A stretch of DNA of 64,000 nt from Sphingomonas swuensis (GTDB lineage: Bacteria > Pseudomonadota > Alphaproteobacteria > Sphingomonadales > Sphingomonadaceae). The DNA is taken from positions 1,944,001 through 2,008,000 of the forward strand of contig NZ_BAABBQ010000001.1 in assembly GCF_039538045.1 (NCBI RefSeq), in the 5' to 3' direction. Below are positions 9,747 to 18,184 of the stretch, one piece after another (positions within the stretch are counted from its first letter, which is position 1; each line of letters starts with the position of its first letter). The translations under genes and the position numbers were made by a program. The notes under the pieces were generated by a model. That model searched no databases, was not told the DNA's origin, and saw only the letters and a program-made list of their open reading frames with translations.

Positions 9747-11108
9747 CTATCTCCCGACCACCCGTTCGACCAGCTGGCGGAGCTGTCCGAAGCGCGCGAC
9801 CCGGATCCCGCTCGCCTCGACCCCGCCCGGCACCCAGGCGTCCTCGAAGCCCAATTTGGCCGCCTCCTTCAGCCGAAGCGGGGTGTGGGCCACCGCGCGG
9901 ATCTCGCCCGACAGCGCGACTTCGCCGAGCACCACCGCTTCGGCGGGCACCGGCCGCTCGGTGAAGCTCGACACCAGCGCAGCGGCCACCGCCAGGTCTG
10001 CCGCCGGGTCGCTCAATTTGTAGCCGCCCGCGACGTTGAGATAGACTTCGGCGCTGGCGAAGCTCATCCCGCAGCGCGCCTCGAGCACGGCCAGCAGCAT
10101 CGCCAGCCGACCGCTGTCCCAGCCGACCGCCGAGCGCCGCGGGGTCGCACCGCTCGCCAGCCGCACGGTCAGCGCCTGGATCTCGACCAGTACCGGCCGC
10201 GTCCCCTCGAGCGCGGGGAAGATCGCGGTCCCGCTGACCGGATCGTCGCGCCGGGTCAGGAACAATGCGCTCGGGTTGGGCACCTCGGCCAGCCCCGCGC
10301 CCTCCATCGCGAACACGCCGATCTCGTCGGTCCCGCCGAAGCGGTTCTTGACCGCCCGGAGGATGCGATACTGGTGGCTCCGCTCGCCCTCGAAGCCGAG
10401 GACCGCGTCGACCATATGCTCGAGCACCCGCGGACCGGCGATGCTTCCGTCCTTGGTGACGTGCCCGACGAGGATCAGCGCGGTACCGCGATCCTTGGCG
10501 AAGCGGATCAGCTCCTGGGCACTGGCACGCACCTGGCTGACCGTTCCCGGCGCGCCCTCGATGAGGTCGCTGTGCATCGTCTGGACGCTGTCGATCACCA
10601 GCAGCGCCGGCGCCGGGCCCTCGCTCAGCGTGGTCAGGATATCGCGGACGCTGGTGACGCTCGCCAGCTGGACCGGCGCTCCGGCGAGGCCGAGACGAAG
10701 CGCGCGCAGCCGGACCTGGTCGACCGCTTCCTCGCCCGACACGTAGACCGAGCCGCCGCCGCTCCGCGCGACCGCCGCCGCCACCTGCAGCAGCAGTGTC
10801 GACTTGCCGATGCCCGGATCACCGGCGAGCAGCATCGCCGAGCCCGGCACCAGCCCGCCTCCAACCGCCCGGTCGAATTCGGCGACCCCGGTGACCACCC
10901 GGTCGGGAAGCTTCACCTGCGCGTCCAGTCCGACGAGGTCGACCGCCCGCCCGCCGGTCTGCAGATCGTGCTTGGCCGAGAAGACCGTCGGAGCGCCGCT
11001 TTCCTGCACCAGCGTGTTCCACTCGGCGCAGTCGGGGCACTGCCCCTGCCAGCGGGGCTGGACCGACCCGCAGGCCTGGCAGACGTAACGCGCTTTGAGC
11101 TTGGCCAT
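9747..11108 (-). CDS. radA: DNA repair protein RadA
   Basis: A RecA-like helicase that promotes branch migration during recombinational repair. The 453 residues show the three expected parts. First is a zinc finger with C10, C13, C24 and C27 (CQAC and CPDC). Second is a RecA-type ATPase core with Walker A GDPGIGKST (about 95-103) and the RadA signature KNRFG near residue 260. Third is a C-terminal Lon-protease-like domain. The ATG is the first in frame. It heads a leftward block with cvpA and cysS. Confidence 0.96.
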   Translation of the reverse strand: MAKLKARYVCQACGSVQPRWQGQCPDCAEWNTLVQESGAPTVFSAKHDLQTGGRAVDLVGLDAQVKLPDRVVTGVAEFDRAVGGGLVPGSAMLLAGDPGIGKSTLLLQVAAAVARSGGGSVYVSGEEAVDQVRLRALRLGLAGAPVQLASVTSVRDILTTLSEGPAPALLVIDSVQTMHSDLIEGAPGTVSQVRASAQELIRFAKDRGTALILVGHVTKDGSIAGPRVLEHMVDAVLGFEGERSHQYRILRAVKNRFGGTDEIGVFAMEGAGLAEVPNPSALFLTRRDDPVSGTAIFPALEGTRPVLVEIQALTVRLASGATPRRSAVGWDSGRLAMLLAVLEARCGMSFASAEVYLNVAGGYKLSDPAADLAVAAALVSSFTERPVPAEAVVLGEVALSGEIRAVAHTPLRLKEAAKLGFEDAWVPGGVEASGIRVARFGQLRQLVERVVGR

Positions 11109-11197
11109 CCTGTTCAGGCCTAAAGATCGGCGCTCCGCCTCGCAACGACTTCAAGCTGGTATCGTTAAAGCAACCGAAACAACGGAAGGACGAAAAC

Positions 11198-12079
11198 ATG
11201 CCCTACGCCAAGGCAAAAGACGGCACGATGCTCTACTACAAGGACTGGGGTCAGGGCGATCCCGTGGTCCTGATGCACGGGTGGCCGCTGACCGGAGACA
11301 CCTTCGATGACCTCGCCGTCAAGCTGGTCGAGAACGGCAAGCGCTGCATCATTCCCGATCGCCGCGGCTTCGGGCGTTCGGACCAGCCGTGGAACGGCTA
11401 CGACTATGACACTTTCGCCGACGACGTCGCGGCGATCCTCGAGGACGCCAAGATCAACCAGCCGGTCGCGCTGGTCGGCTTCTCGATGGGCGGCGGCGAA
11501 GTCGCGCGCTTCACCTCCAAGCAGGGCCGCGGCAAGGTCAGCGCGGCGGTGTTCGCCAGCTCGGTCGTGCCCAAGGTCGTGCAGAGCGACGACTGGCCCG
11601 ACGGCGTCCCGCAGTCGAAGCTCGACCAGATCACGGCGCAGATGAAGGAAGATCGCGCCGGCTTCATGCAGACCTTCCTGAAGCAGTTCTACGGCTGGGG
11701 CGTGCTTGCCCGTCCGGTCAGCGAAGCGGTCCTCGACGCCGGCTTCCAGCAGGCGATGATGGCCGGCGCGCGTCCGACCTACGCCGCAGCCGAGGCCTGG
11801 GCGACGACCGACTTCCGCCCCGACCTGCCCGCCTTCGACGGCATTCCGACGCTGATCCTGCACGGGACCAGCGACGAGAACGTCCCGATCCAGGGGACCG
11901 GCCGCAAGCTTGCCGAGGCGCTGCCGCATGCCACGCTGATCGAGTATGACGGCAGCCCGCACGGCATCTTCGAGACCGACAAGGAGCGCTTCTGCCGCGA
12001 TGTCGTGGGCTTCCTCACCCAGGAAAGCCGCGGCACCACCGCCGACACCAGCGCCAGCGCGATCCCGCTGAACAGCTAG
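11198..12079 (+). CDS. Alpha/beta hydrolase, non-haem chloroperoxidase-like
   Basis: The 293-residue product is an alpha/beta hydrolase with an oxyanion HGWP motif (27-30), nucleophile S96 in GFSMGGG, acid D226 in HGTSDENVP and H255 in GSPHGIF. This pattern is common in cofactor-free chloroperoxidase-type perhydrolases and arylesterases. No signal peptide is seen, so it should be cytoplasmic. GGAAGGA lies 6 nt before the ATG. It stands alone, divergent from radA and convergent with the decarboxylase, with a palindromic repeat after it. The substrate cannot be inferred. Confidence 0.85.
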   Translation: MPYAKAKDGTMLYYKDWGQGDPVVLMHGWPLTGDTFDDLAVKLVENGKRCIIPDRRGFGRSDQPWNGYDYDTFADDVAAILEDAKINQPVALVGFSMGGGEVARFTSKQGRGKVSAAVFASSVVPKVVQSDDWPDGVPQSKLDQITAQMKEDRAGFMQTFLKQFYGWGVLARPVSEAVLDAGFQQAMMAGARPTYAAAEAWATTDFRPDLPAFDGIPTLILHGTSDENVPIQGTGRKLAEALPHATLIEYDGSPHGIFETDKERFCRDVVGFLTQESRGTTADTSASAIPLNS

Positions 12080-12093
12080 GTCGGACTGCAGGA

Positions 12094-12188
12094 CCTCCCC
12101 GTCACGCAGTGATGGGGAGGTGGCAGCGCGCAGCGCTGACGGAGGGGCCAGTTCCAAAGCTGGCCCCGCCACCACTGCCTTCGGCAGC
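12094..12188. repeat. Palindromic intergenic element (GGGGAGGTGG type)
   Basis: Two inverted repeats lie back to back between convergent genes. CCTCCCC (12094-12100) pairs with GGGGAGG (12114-12120), and GGGGCCAG (12144-12151) pairs with CTGGCCCC (12160-12167), joined by a GC-rich linker ending GACGGAGGGGC. A related copy lies inside the 3' end of uvrA at 32912-32956. Here the element could act as a bidirectional terminator for the hydrolase and decarboxylase genes. Confidence 0.65.
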
Positions 12189-12199
12189 AATCCCCGAAA

Positions 12200-13414
12200 T
12201 CAGACCACCACTTCGCGCGCAGCCTTCTGGCTCAGGAATGCCTGGGGGCTCGCGGTGAGGCCGTAGGCGCCCGCGCAGAAGATCGCGATCAGGTCGCCCA
12301 CCTCGGCCCGCGGAAGCATCACCTCGTCGGCAAGGATGTCGAGCGGGGTACACAGGCAGCCGACCACGCTCACCTCTTCCTCCGGCTCGGAGCCGAACCG
12401 GCCCGCTACCGCCACCGGATAGTTTCGCCGGAGGAGCTGTCCGAAGTTGCCGCTCGCCGCGAGCATGTGGTGAAGCCCGCCGTCGACCACCAGGAAGGTC
12501 TTGCCGCGGCTGACCTTCCGATCGACCACCCGGGTCAGATAGATCCCGCACTCCCCCACCAGCCAGCGCCCGAGCTCGATCACAAAGCGCGTGTCGCGAA
12601 GGATCGCGGGCCGCTGATCCAGCGTCTCCCTGAGCGCCGCGCCGACCGCCACGATATCGAGGGAATCGTCGCCCGCGAAATAGGGAATGCCGAACCCGCC
12701 GCCGAGATTGACCTCGGGCGGCGTCACTCCGACCGCCTCGGCAATCTCGGCCGCCAGCGCCACCGTCGCGCGCTGGCTCTCGATGATCGCCGCGGCGCTC
12801 AGCGACTGCGATCCCGCATAGACGTGGAGCCCGCGCCACTCGGCGCCCGCCTCGAGGATCCGCCGGACCAGCGCGGGCACGCGGTCGTGATCGACCCCGA
12901 ACGGGCTCGCGAGGCCCCCCATCTTCATGCCCGACCCCTTGAGCCCGAACGGCGGATTGACCCGCACCGCGAAGCGGTTCGAGCCGCCGTGGACGAAGCG
13001 CTCGAACTCGCCCTCGCTCTCGAGGTTGACCGTCACCCCCATCGCCTGCTCGCCGTCCGGGGCGAAGTCGGGCTTGCCCGGCCCGGCGAAGCTCAGCGGG
13101 AAGTCGCGCCCCGCGACCTCCTGGGCAAGCGTCATCTCCTTCCAGGAGGCGAGGTCGAAGCCATCGACCAGCGGCGCCAGCGTCTGAAGCAAATCGGGGA
13201 AGGGATTGGCCTTCACCGCATAGTGGAGCTTGACCGCGTCGGGCATCGCCGCGCGGAAACGCCTGACCCGTTCGGTGATGACCGCTTTGTCGTAGGCGAA
13301 CAGCGGCGTTCCACCCTGCTCTGCGACGAGGTCCGGAGCACGCCAGTCCCCGACCATGAGGCAATTGTCGGCAGAGGCCTGGAAGTCCGCCGGCACCGGA
13401 CCCATCGCCTTCAT
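12200..13414 (-). CDS. PLP-dependent decarboxylase, exosortase A system-associated
   Basis: A fold-type III pyridoxal-phosphate enzyme of the ornithine/diaminopimelate decarboxylase superfamily, 404 residues. The PLP lysine is K68 in LHYAVKANP. HVYAGSQ, GGGFGIPY and CTPLDILADE are the expected downstream motifs, with the second-subunit Cys-Asp region near GCLCTP. The ATG (13414) overlaps the ligase stop in ATGA. A ligase plus this decarboxylase matches the pair that accompanies exosortase A and exopolysaccharide loci. Its real substrate is unknown. An open extension upstream of this ATG is out-of-frame reading of the ligase gene. Confidence 0.88.
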   Translation of the reverse strand: MKAMGPVPADFQASADNCLMVGDWRAPDLVAEQGGTPLFAYDKAVITERVRRFRAAMPDAVKLHYAVKANPFPDLLQTLAPLVDGFDLASWKEMTLAQEVAGRDFPLSFAGPGKPDFAPDGEQAMGVTVNLESEGEFERFVHGGSNRFAVRVNPPFGLKGSGMKMGGLASPFGVDHDRVPALVRRILEAGAEWRGLHVYAGSQSLSAAAIIESQRATVALAAEIAEAVGVTPPEVNLGGGFGIPYFAGDDSLDIVAVGAALRETLDQRPAILRDTRFVIELGRWLVGECGIYLTRVVDRKVSRGKTFLVVDGGLHHMLAASGNFGQLLRRNYPVAVAGRFGSEPEEEVSVVGCLCTPLDILADEVMLPRAEVGDLIAIFCAGAYGLTASPQAFLSQKAAREVVV

Positions 13415-14874
13415 CGCGTCAGCTCCGCCTGCAGCGCCGCCCGGTCGATCTTGCCGTTGGGCGAGAGCGGCAGATTCTCGACCCAGCGGATCTCGCTCGG
13501 GCGAAGGTGCGCGGGCAGCTCGGCCGCGAGCCAGCCCTTCAGCCGCTCCTCGGCCCCGCCACCCCTCGCAACCGCCACCAGCACGATCCGCTGCCCGAGC
13601 CGTTCGTCCTTCACCCCAAGCGCGACACATTCCTCGACCGCGCCGCTCGCCAGCGCCGCTTCCTCGACTTCGCTCGGGCTCACCCGGTGCCCCGACACCT
13701 TGATCATCGCGTCGTCGCGTCCGCGGATTCGGAGCAGTCCGTCCGCGCCGACCACGGCCCGGTCTCCCGACCACACTTCGCCGTCGCGGAAGCGCTGCGC
13801 CGTTCGCTCGGGATCCTTCCAATAGCCCTGCGCCACCAGCGGCCCGGCATGCACCAGCTCGCCTTCCTCGCCCGGTGCCGCCTCGCTTCCGTTCGCCCGC
13901 CGAACCGACAGCTCGGCGAATGGGATCGCTGTCCCCACCGAGTCGGGTTTCGCATCCGCCAGAGCGGGATCGAGGCTCGCCGAGCGGAACGCCTCTGTCA
14001 GCCCGTACATGAGGTGCAGCCGCGCCTGCGGAAACAGCGTCCGCAGCCGCCGCACCAAAGGCTCGGGCATGTGCCCGCCAGAGTTGGTCAGCGTGCGCAG
14101 GCTCGCGCCGCCCGTTCCCCACTCCTGCTCGGCCAGCTGCACCCACAAGGGCGGCACTCCGGCGAGCACGGTCGCTTGCGTCCGCCCGACCGCCTTCATC
14201 ACGTCGCGCGGCAGGAGATAGTCGAAGGCGATGGCCTCGCCGCCCGCATACCAGGTCGAGAGGAGCTGGTTCTGCCCATAATCGAACGCCAGCGGCAGCA
14301 CGGCGAGGGTCCGGTCACCCGCGCCGAGCCCGAGATAATGCGCGACGCTCACCGCCCCGAGCCACAGGTTCGAATGACTCAGCATCACCCCCTTGGGCCG
14401 CCCGGTCGAGCCTGAAGTATAGAGCAGCGCGGCAAGCGTGCCCGGCGCATGGTCCGACGGCGGCAAGGCCTCGCCGCCCTCCTTCCACTCCTCGAGCGCG
14501 ATCGCCTGTTCCGGCCGTACCTCGAGCGTCTCCAGCCGGGCCCGGTTGGCCACCAGCAGCCGCGCGGCGCTGTCCTCGAGGATATGCTCGGCCTGCGCCC
14601 GGCGCAGCACCGGGTTGATCGGCACATGGACGAGCCCGGCGCGGGCACAGGCGAGCGGCGCGATGCAGGCGAAGGCGGTCTTGCCCATCCAGCTCGCGAC
14701 CCGGTCGCCTTGCTCGAGCCCTAATGCGCGCAGGTCCGACGCCATCGCTCCGACCGCCTGCTCGAGCTCGGCATAGGTCCAGCGCCGCTCGCCCACCCGC
14801 AGCGCAGCCGCCTCCGAGCCCCCGCGCAGCGTCAGGCGGTCGAGCGGCAGCGGGGTCGGATCGGGCCCGGTCAT
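13411..14874 (-). CDS. Acyl-CoA ligase (AMP-forming), exosortase A system-associated
   Basis: A 487-residue member of the ANL adenylating superfamily. The P-loop-like LLYTSGSTGRPKG, the MYGLTE adenine motif, the GELVHAGP and SGDRAVV hinge region, and the C-terminal catalytic lysine motif LSPNGKIDR are all present. It should activate a carboxylate as the acyl-adenylate and pass it to CoA or to the carrier protein encoded divergently 62 nt away. The first ATG is used. Together with the decarboxylase it looks like the exosortase-A-associated pair. The substrate is not known. Confidence 0.88.
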   Translation of the reverse strand: MTGPDPTPLPLDRLTLRGGSEAAALRVGERRWTYAELEQAVGAMASDLRALGLEQGDRVASWMGKTAFACIAPLACARAGLVHVPINPVLRRAQAEHILEDSAARLLVANRARLETLEVRPEQAIALEEWKEGGEALPPSDHAPGTLAALLYTSGSTGRPKGVMLSHSNLWLGAVSVAHYLGLGAGDRTLAVLPLAFDYGQNQLLSTWYAGGEAIAFDYLLPRDVMKAVGRTQATVLAGVPPLWVQLAEQEWGTGGASLRTLTNSGGHMPEPLVRRLRTLFPQARLHLMYGLTEAFRSASLDPALADAKPDSVGTAIPFAELSVRRANGSEAAPGEEGELVHAGPLVAQGYWKDPERTAQRFRDGEVWSGDRAVVGADGLLRIRGRDDAMIKVSGHRVSPSEVEEAALASGAVEECVALGVKDERLGQRIVLVAVARGGGAEERLKGWLAAELPAHLRPSEIRWVENLPLSPNGKIDRAALQAELTR

Positions 14875-14897
14875 GGTCCGCCCGAATGCCGCCTAAC

Positions 14898-14926
14898 TTG
14901 CGCCTTGGCCAGCCCTCCCCTAGAGG
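14898..14926 (+). promoter_or_regulatory. Candidate promoter of the acyl carrier protein gene
   Basis: TTGCGC (14898-14903), a 17-nt spacer and TAGAGG (14921-14926) precede the ATG at 14937. A transcript from here would have almost no leader. This is a hand-read match only. Confidence 0.35.
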
Positions 14927-14936
14927 CCGCGCCACC

Positions 14937-15215
14937 ATGGCGGCCAAGCCTCAGATCCTGTCGGACAGCGACGTTGACCAGACCCTGCGCGCATTGCTCG
15001 CCGAGGTGCTCGGCCTTGCGCCGGAGCGGGTCGCCGGCTTTTCCGCCGAGACCGAGCTGTTCGGCGCACTTCCCGAGTTCGATTCGATGGCGGTCGCCAA
15101 CCTCCTCACGGGAATCGAGGAACGCTTCGACGTGCTGGTCGAAGACAGCGACGTCGAAGCCGAGGACTTCGCCACCTACGGCGCGCTGATCGCCTTCGTC
15201 GGGCGCCTACTCTAG
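14937..15215 (+). CDS. Acyl carrier protein
   Basis: A 92-residue carrier domain. The phosphopantetheine attachment serine is S50 in EFDSMAVANLL, followed by an acidic helix (EDSDVEAEDF), as in ACPs and PCPs. It is not the fatty-acid AcpP, which would normally read DSLDTVELVM. It lies divergently from the AMP-ligase, so it is probably the acceptor for that enzyme's acyl or aminoacyl adenylate. The ATG at 14937 is the only start that fits the family length. Its 3' end faces trxB across an inverted repeat. Confidence 0.88.
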   Translation: MAAKPQILSDSDVDQTLRALLAEVLGLAPERVAGFSAETELFGALPEFDSMAVANLLTGIEERFDVLVEDSDVEAEDFATYGALIAFVGRLL

Positions 15216-15217
15216 CG

Positions 15218-15283
15218 CTCCTGCGAAGGCAGGAGCCCAGTAACTTCGCAGACCAAGGTCACTGGGCCCTGCCTGCGCAGGAG
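15218..15283. repeat. Long imperfect inverted repeat between convergent genes
   Basis: CTCCTGCG-aa-GGCAGG-ag-CCCAGT at the left pairs with ACTGGG-cc-CTGCC-tg-CGCAGGAG at the right, around a loop of about 20 nt. A sister copy with the same CCTGCGAA-GCAGGAGCCCAG words lies at 16526-16587. It sits exactly between the stops of the ACP gene and trxB and can serve both as terminator. Confidence 0.75.
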
Positions 15284-15288
15284 CCGAT

Positions 15289-16257
15289 TCACTCCGCCGC
15301 CTGCAGCTCCGCGAACTCTTCCGCCGCGAGGAAGCGCTCGGCGTCGAGCGCGGCCATGCAGCCCGTTCCGGCCGCGGTCACCGCCTGGCGATAGACCTTG
15401 TCCATCACGTCGCCGCAGGCGAACACGCCGGGGATATTGGTCCGGGTCGAACCGGTCTCGACCGCGAGATAGCCGTCGCTGTCGAGCTCGAGCTGCCCGG
15501 CGAACAGCTCGGTCGCGGGCTTGTGGCCGATCGCGACGAACGCGCCATCGACCATCAGGTCGCTGAGTTCACCCGTGAGGCGGTTCTTCAGCCGAAGCCC
15601 GGTCAGCGCCTCGGGCTCGCCGCCCGAGAGGAACGCCTCGACTTCGCTGTTCCAGATGACCTTGACCGACTTGTGCGCGAACAAGCGGTCCTGGAGGATC
15701 TTCTCCGCCCGCAGGCTGTCGCGGCGGTGGATCAGGGTCACGTCGTCCGAGTGGTTGGTGAGGTAGAGCGCTTCCTCGACCGCGGTGTTGCCACCGCCGA
15801 TCACCGCCACCTTCTTGCCGCGATAGAAGAAGCCGTCGCAGGTCGCGCAGGCGCTCGCGCCCTTGCCCTTCATCCGCTCCTCGGTCGGCAGGCCCAGCCA
15901 CTTGGCCTGGGCCCCGGTCGCGATCACCAACGTGTCGGCCAGATAGACGGTCCCGCTGTCGCCATGCAGCCGGAACGGCCGCCCGTTGAGCTCGACCCGG
16001 TCGATATGATCCCACACCATGCGGGTGCCGACATGCTCGGCCTGTGCCTGCATCTCCTCCATCAGCCAGGGACCCTGGATGACGTCGCGGAAGCCGGGAT
16101 AGTTCTCGACGTCGGTCGTGGTGGTAAGCTGGCCGCCGGGCTGGATGCCCTGGATGACGATCGGGCTCAGCCCGGCGCGCGCGGCATAGATGGCCGCGGT
16201 CAGCCCCGCCGGGCCGGAGCCGAGCACGATCATCCGGCTGTGCATGGTCTCGCTCAT
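15289..16257 (-). CDS. trxB: Thioredoxin-disulfide reductase
   Basis: An FAD enzyme that uses NADPH to reduce thioredoxin. The 322 residues carry the FAD motif GSGPAGLTAA (about 13-22), the redox-active C137-A-T-C140 in ACATCDG, the NADPH motif IGGGNTA (about 153-159) and the C-terminal FACGDV FAD motif. The ATG starts 10 nt after the stop of a His/Cys-rich small gene, so it may share that transcript. The pairing with a glutaredoxin-MauE gene upstream is suggestive of shared thiol chemistry. Confidence 0.96.
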   Translation of the reverse strand: MSETMHSRMIVLGSGPAGLTAAIYAARAGLSPIVIQGIQPGGQLTTTTDVENYPGFRDVIQGPWLMEEMQAQAEHVGTRMVWDHIDRVELNGRPFRLHGDSGTVYLADTLVIATGAQAKWLGLPTEERMKGKGASACATCDGFFYRGKKVAVIGGGNTAVEEALYLTNHSDDVTLIHRRDSLRAEKILQDRLFAHKSVKVIWNSEVEAFLSGGEPEALTGLRLKNRLTGELSDLMVDGAFVAIGHKPATELFAGQLELDSDGYLAVETGSTRTNIPGVFACGDVMDKVYRQAVTAAGTGCMAALDAERFLAAEEFAELQAAE

Positions 16258-16267
16258 GGTCGCCTAC

Positions 16268-16498
16268 TTAGTGCGCGTGATTGTGGGCGCCAGCGTCGGC
16301 CGGAGCCTTCGTCTCGGCTTTCTTCTCGCAGCAGGGCATCGGCTTGTCCTTGCAGCAGTCCATCGGCTTGCCGTCCTTGGGGCAGCAGGGACCCTCGTGC
16401 TTCATGCCTTCGTGATGACCGGCATGGTCGGTCTTCGGAGCCGGAGCGGGGGGTGCGGGAGCGGCGGCGATCAGCGCCGCGAGAATAAGCTGAATCAT
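16268..16498 (-). CDS. Small secreted His/Cys-rich putative metal-binding protein
   Basis: A 76-residue product opens with a short hydrophobic signal-like segment (MIQLILAALIAAAPAPPAPA). The rest is packed with metal ligands: DHAGHHEGMKHEG, CCPKDGKPMDCCKD, KPMPCCEKK and a terminal HNHAH. The three Cys-Cys pairs, about eight His and several Met suggest binding of a soft or borderline metal such as copper, zinc or mercury in the periplasm. GGAGG lies just before the ATG. I do not know the family. It sits between the HAGHDM-repeat barrel gene and trxB. Confidence 0.75.
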   Translation of the reverse strand: MIQLILAALIAAAPAPPAPAPKTDHAGHHEGMKHEGPCCPKDGKPMDCCKDKPMPCCEKKAETKAPADAGAHNHAH

Positions 16499-16525
16499 GG
16501 TGATCCTCCTAAACCAAGCTGTTCC

Positions 16526-16587
16526 CCTGCGAAAGCAGGAGCCCAGCGTCTTTGCTGTTTGACGAACTGGACTCCTGCTCTCGCAGG
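16526..16587. repeat. Imperfect inverted repeat, second copy of the CTCCTGC family
   Basis: CCTGCG-aa-AGCAGGAG-c-CCAG pairs with CTGG-ac-TCCTGCT-ct-CGCAGG across a loop of about 20 nt. It matches the element at 15218-15283 in its arms but not its loop. It separates the HAGHDM barrel gene from the small metal-binder gene, so it may weaken or process the polycistronic transcript. Confidence 0.7.
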
Positions 16588-16594
16588 CGATCGA

Positions 16595-18091
16595 CTAGCC
16601 GACCTTCAGCCGGACGAAGGCCATTCCGCCGAGCGGCCGCGACTTGCCATATTCCTCGCGCAGGCCCTCCGGCACGAAGTTGACCGCGACCAGCCCGCCG
16701 ACGCCCAGCTTCACCTGCGGCGCGATGGCGAAGTCGCGGATCGCTCCGGCCGAGATCTTCCCGACCCGGAAGGCCTCGCCATGATGATCCTCGTCCTCGT
16801 GGTCGATCGGCAGCAGCTCGCTGTTCTCGGTGATCTCGCCGCGCCCGAACAGCGTCCACAGCCCCTTCTTGAGCGAGCTTTCGGCGACGAAGGCGTCGTA
16901 AGCGTGCCCCTCGGCGCTCTTCCGGCCCCACGCCAGCGTCGTCGCCGAGCGCCAGCCGCTGCCGAGGTCGGTCGCGTAGATGCCGCTCGCCGACCAGCGC
17001 TTCTGGTCGACCCCCGGCTCGAGCTGCTCGGGGTCCTTGAGGCTCGCCCAGCTGAGCTGGAGCGAGAGCGAGTCGGTCGGGTTCCAGCTGGCCCGGAGCG
17101 CGGTCGAGTCGAGCTTGCCCGTCTCGATGTTCCATCGCCGCTGGTCGGGCTCGCGGCCGTTGAACCGAGAGGCCTCGACCTTGAAGCGGTCGAGCACCAG
17201 CCCGGCGGTCAGCACGCCGAAGCTGATGTGCTGCGAGTCGAGCCAGTGGTGGCTGATCGGCGCCTCGGGCGAATCCATGATCGATTCGCGGTGCATGAAG
17301 GCGCCCGGTCCGAACGCCGGCTCGCCCGGAAGTCCGCCGTAGAGAAAGACGCTGCTCCTGGGTCCGATCGGCTGCGAAATGCTGGCCGACAACTCCATCA
17401 CGAAGTCGTGCGGGTGCTGACGGTCGATCAGCCGGTCGACCCCGTTCGCGGTCTCCCCGCTCGCCAGAAGCAGCGGATAGCCGCTCCTGCCCATCAGCGG
17501 GTCGGGGCTGAAGGCCGCCCGGAACTGCAGCGTCCCCTCGCCCACCGGGCGCCGGGCCATGCCCATGATCATGCCCGCGCCGAACAGCTTGTCGTCGCCG
17601 CGGCGGCTGCCCTGCTTGCTGTAGACCCCGAAAAGGTCGGCATGGCCCATCAGGTGCCAGTCACCGACCTGCGTCATCAGTCCGCGATGCTCGGCCGAAT
17701 CCGGCTGCCACGCGGTGCCCGAGGATTCGCGGCCCGCGGGATAGCTGCCAAGCGCGCCCGTCATCGCGCCATGGTCGCCATGCTCCATCGCGCTCATGTC
17801 GTGCCCCGCATGCGGGTCCGCTGCCGGCGTGGCGCTCATGTCGTGCCCGGCGTGCGGATCGGCTGCTGGCGGAGTCGCCATGTCATGCCCGGCGTGCGGG
17901 TCGGGCGCAGTGGCGGCGGCCCGATCGGGCTTTGGCGCGGCCTGCTTCGGCGGCGTGGGCTGCGGCGCCGTCGGCTTGGGCGCGGGCATCGGCATGGCGT
18001 GGCCCGCGTGCCCCGCATGCTGGGCGGAAGCCGGCGTGGCGGCAAGGAGGGTCAGGAGGCTGCTCGCCCCCAGGAGGAAGGTCTTGGTCAT
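16595..18091 (-). CDS. Probable outer-membrane barrel protein with HAGHDM metal-binding repeats
   Basis: The 498-residue product has a signal peptide (cleavage near ASAQ), then a His/Met-rich N-terminal tract with HAGHAGHAMPMP and three near-identical DPHAGHDM repeats plus MEHGDHGAM (about residues 75-125). The rest is an alternating polar/hydrophobic sequence with aromatic girdle residues, ending VRLKVG, as in outer-membrane beta-barrels. The tract resembles copper-binding regions of Cop/Pco proteins, but the barrel is not CopB by its ending. I infer a role in copper or related metal handling in the outer membrane. It is in a leftward run with small metal-related genes. Confidence 0.72.
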   Translation of the reverse strand: MTKTFLLGASSLLTLLAATPASAQHAGHAGHAMPMPAPKPTAPQPTPPKQAAPKPDRAAATAPDPHAGHDMATPPAADPHAGHDMSATPAADPHAGHDMSAMEHGDHGAMTGALGSYPAGRESSGTAWQPDSAEHRGLMTQVGDWHLMGHADLFGVYSKQGSRRGDDKLFGAGMIMGMARRPVGEGTLQFRAAFSPDPLMGRSGYPLLLASGETANGVDRLIDRQHPHDFVMELSASISQPIGPRSSVFLYGGLPGEPAFGPGAFMHRESIMDSPEAPISHHWLDSQHISFGVLTAGLVLDRFKVEASRFNGREPDQRRWNIETGKLDSTALRASWNPTDSLSLQLSWASLKDPEQLEPGVDQKRWSASGIYATDLGSGWRSATTLAWGRKSAEGHAYDAFVAESSLKKGLWTLFGRGEITENSELLPIDHEDEDHHGEAFRVGKISAGAIRDFAIAPQVKLGVGGLVAVNFVPEGLREEYGKSRPLGGMAFVRLKVG

Positions 18092-18184
18092 CGGTCACAT
18101 AATCCTGATCGGCGGACGCCAGGGGTCGGCATCCGCTGCTGTTCGTCGGCCCGACGCGACAGCCGCGTCGGCGCTGGTTCAGGA

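Noticed and set aside
12200..14146. 648-codon version of the PLP-decarboxylase
   Set aside because: The N-terminal 244 codons are out-of-frame reading of the ligase. The ATGA overlap and the family length fix the start at 13414.
17790..17900. CRISPR-like repeats in the barrel gene
   Set aside because: They are in-frame coding repeats for DPHAGHDM.
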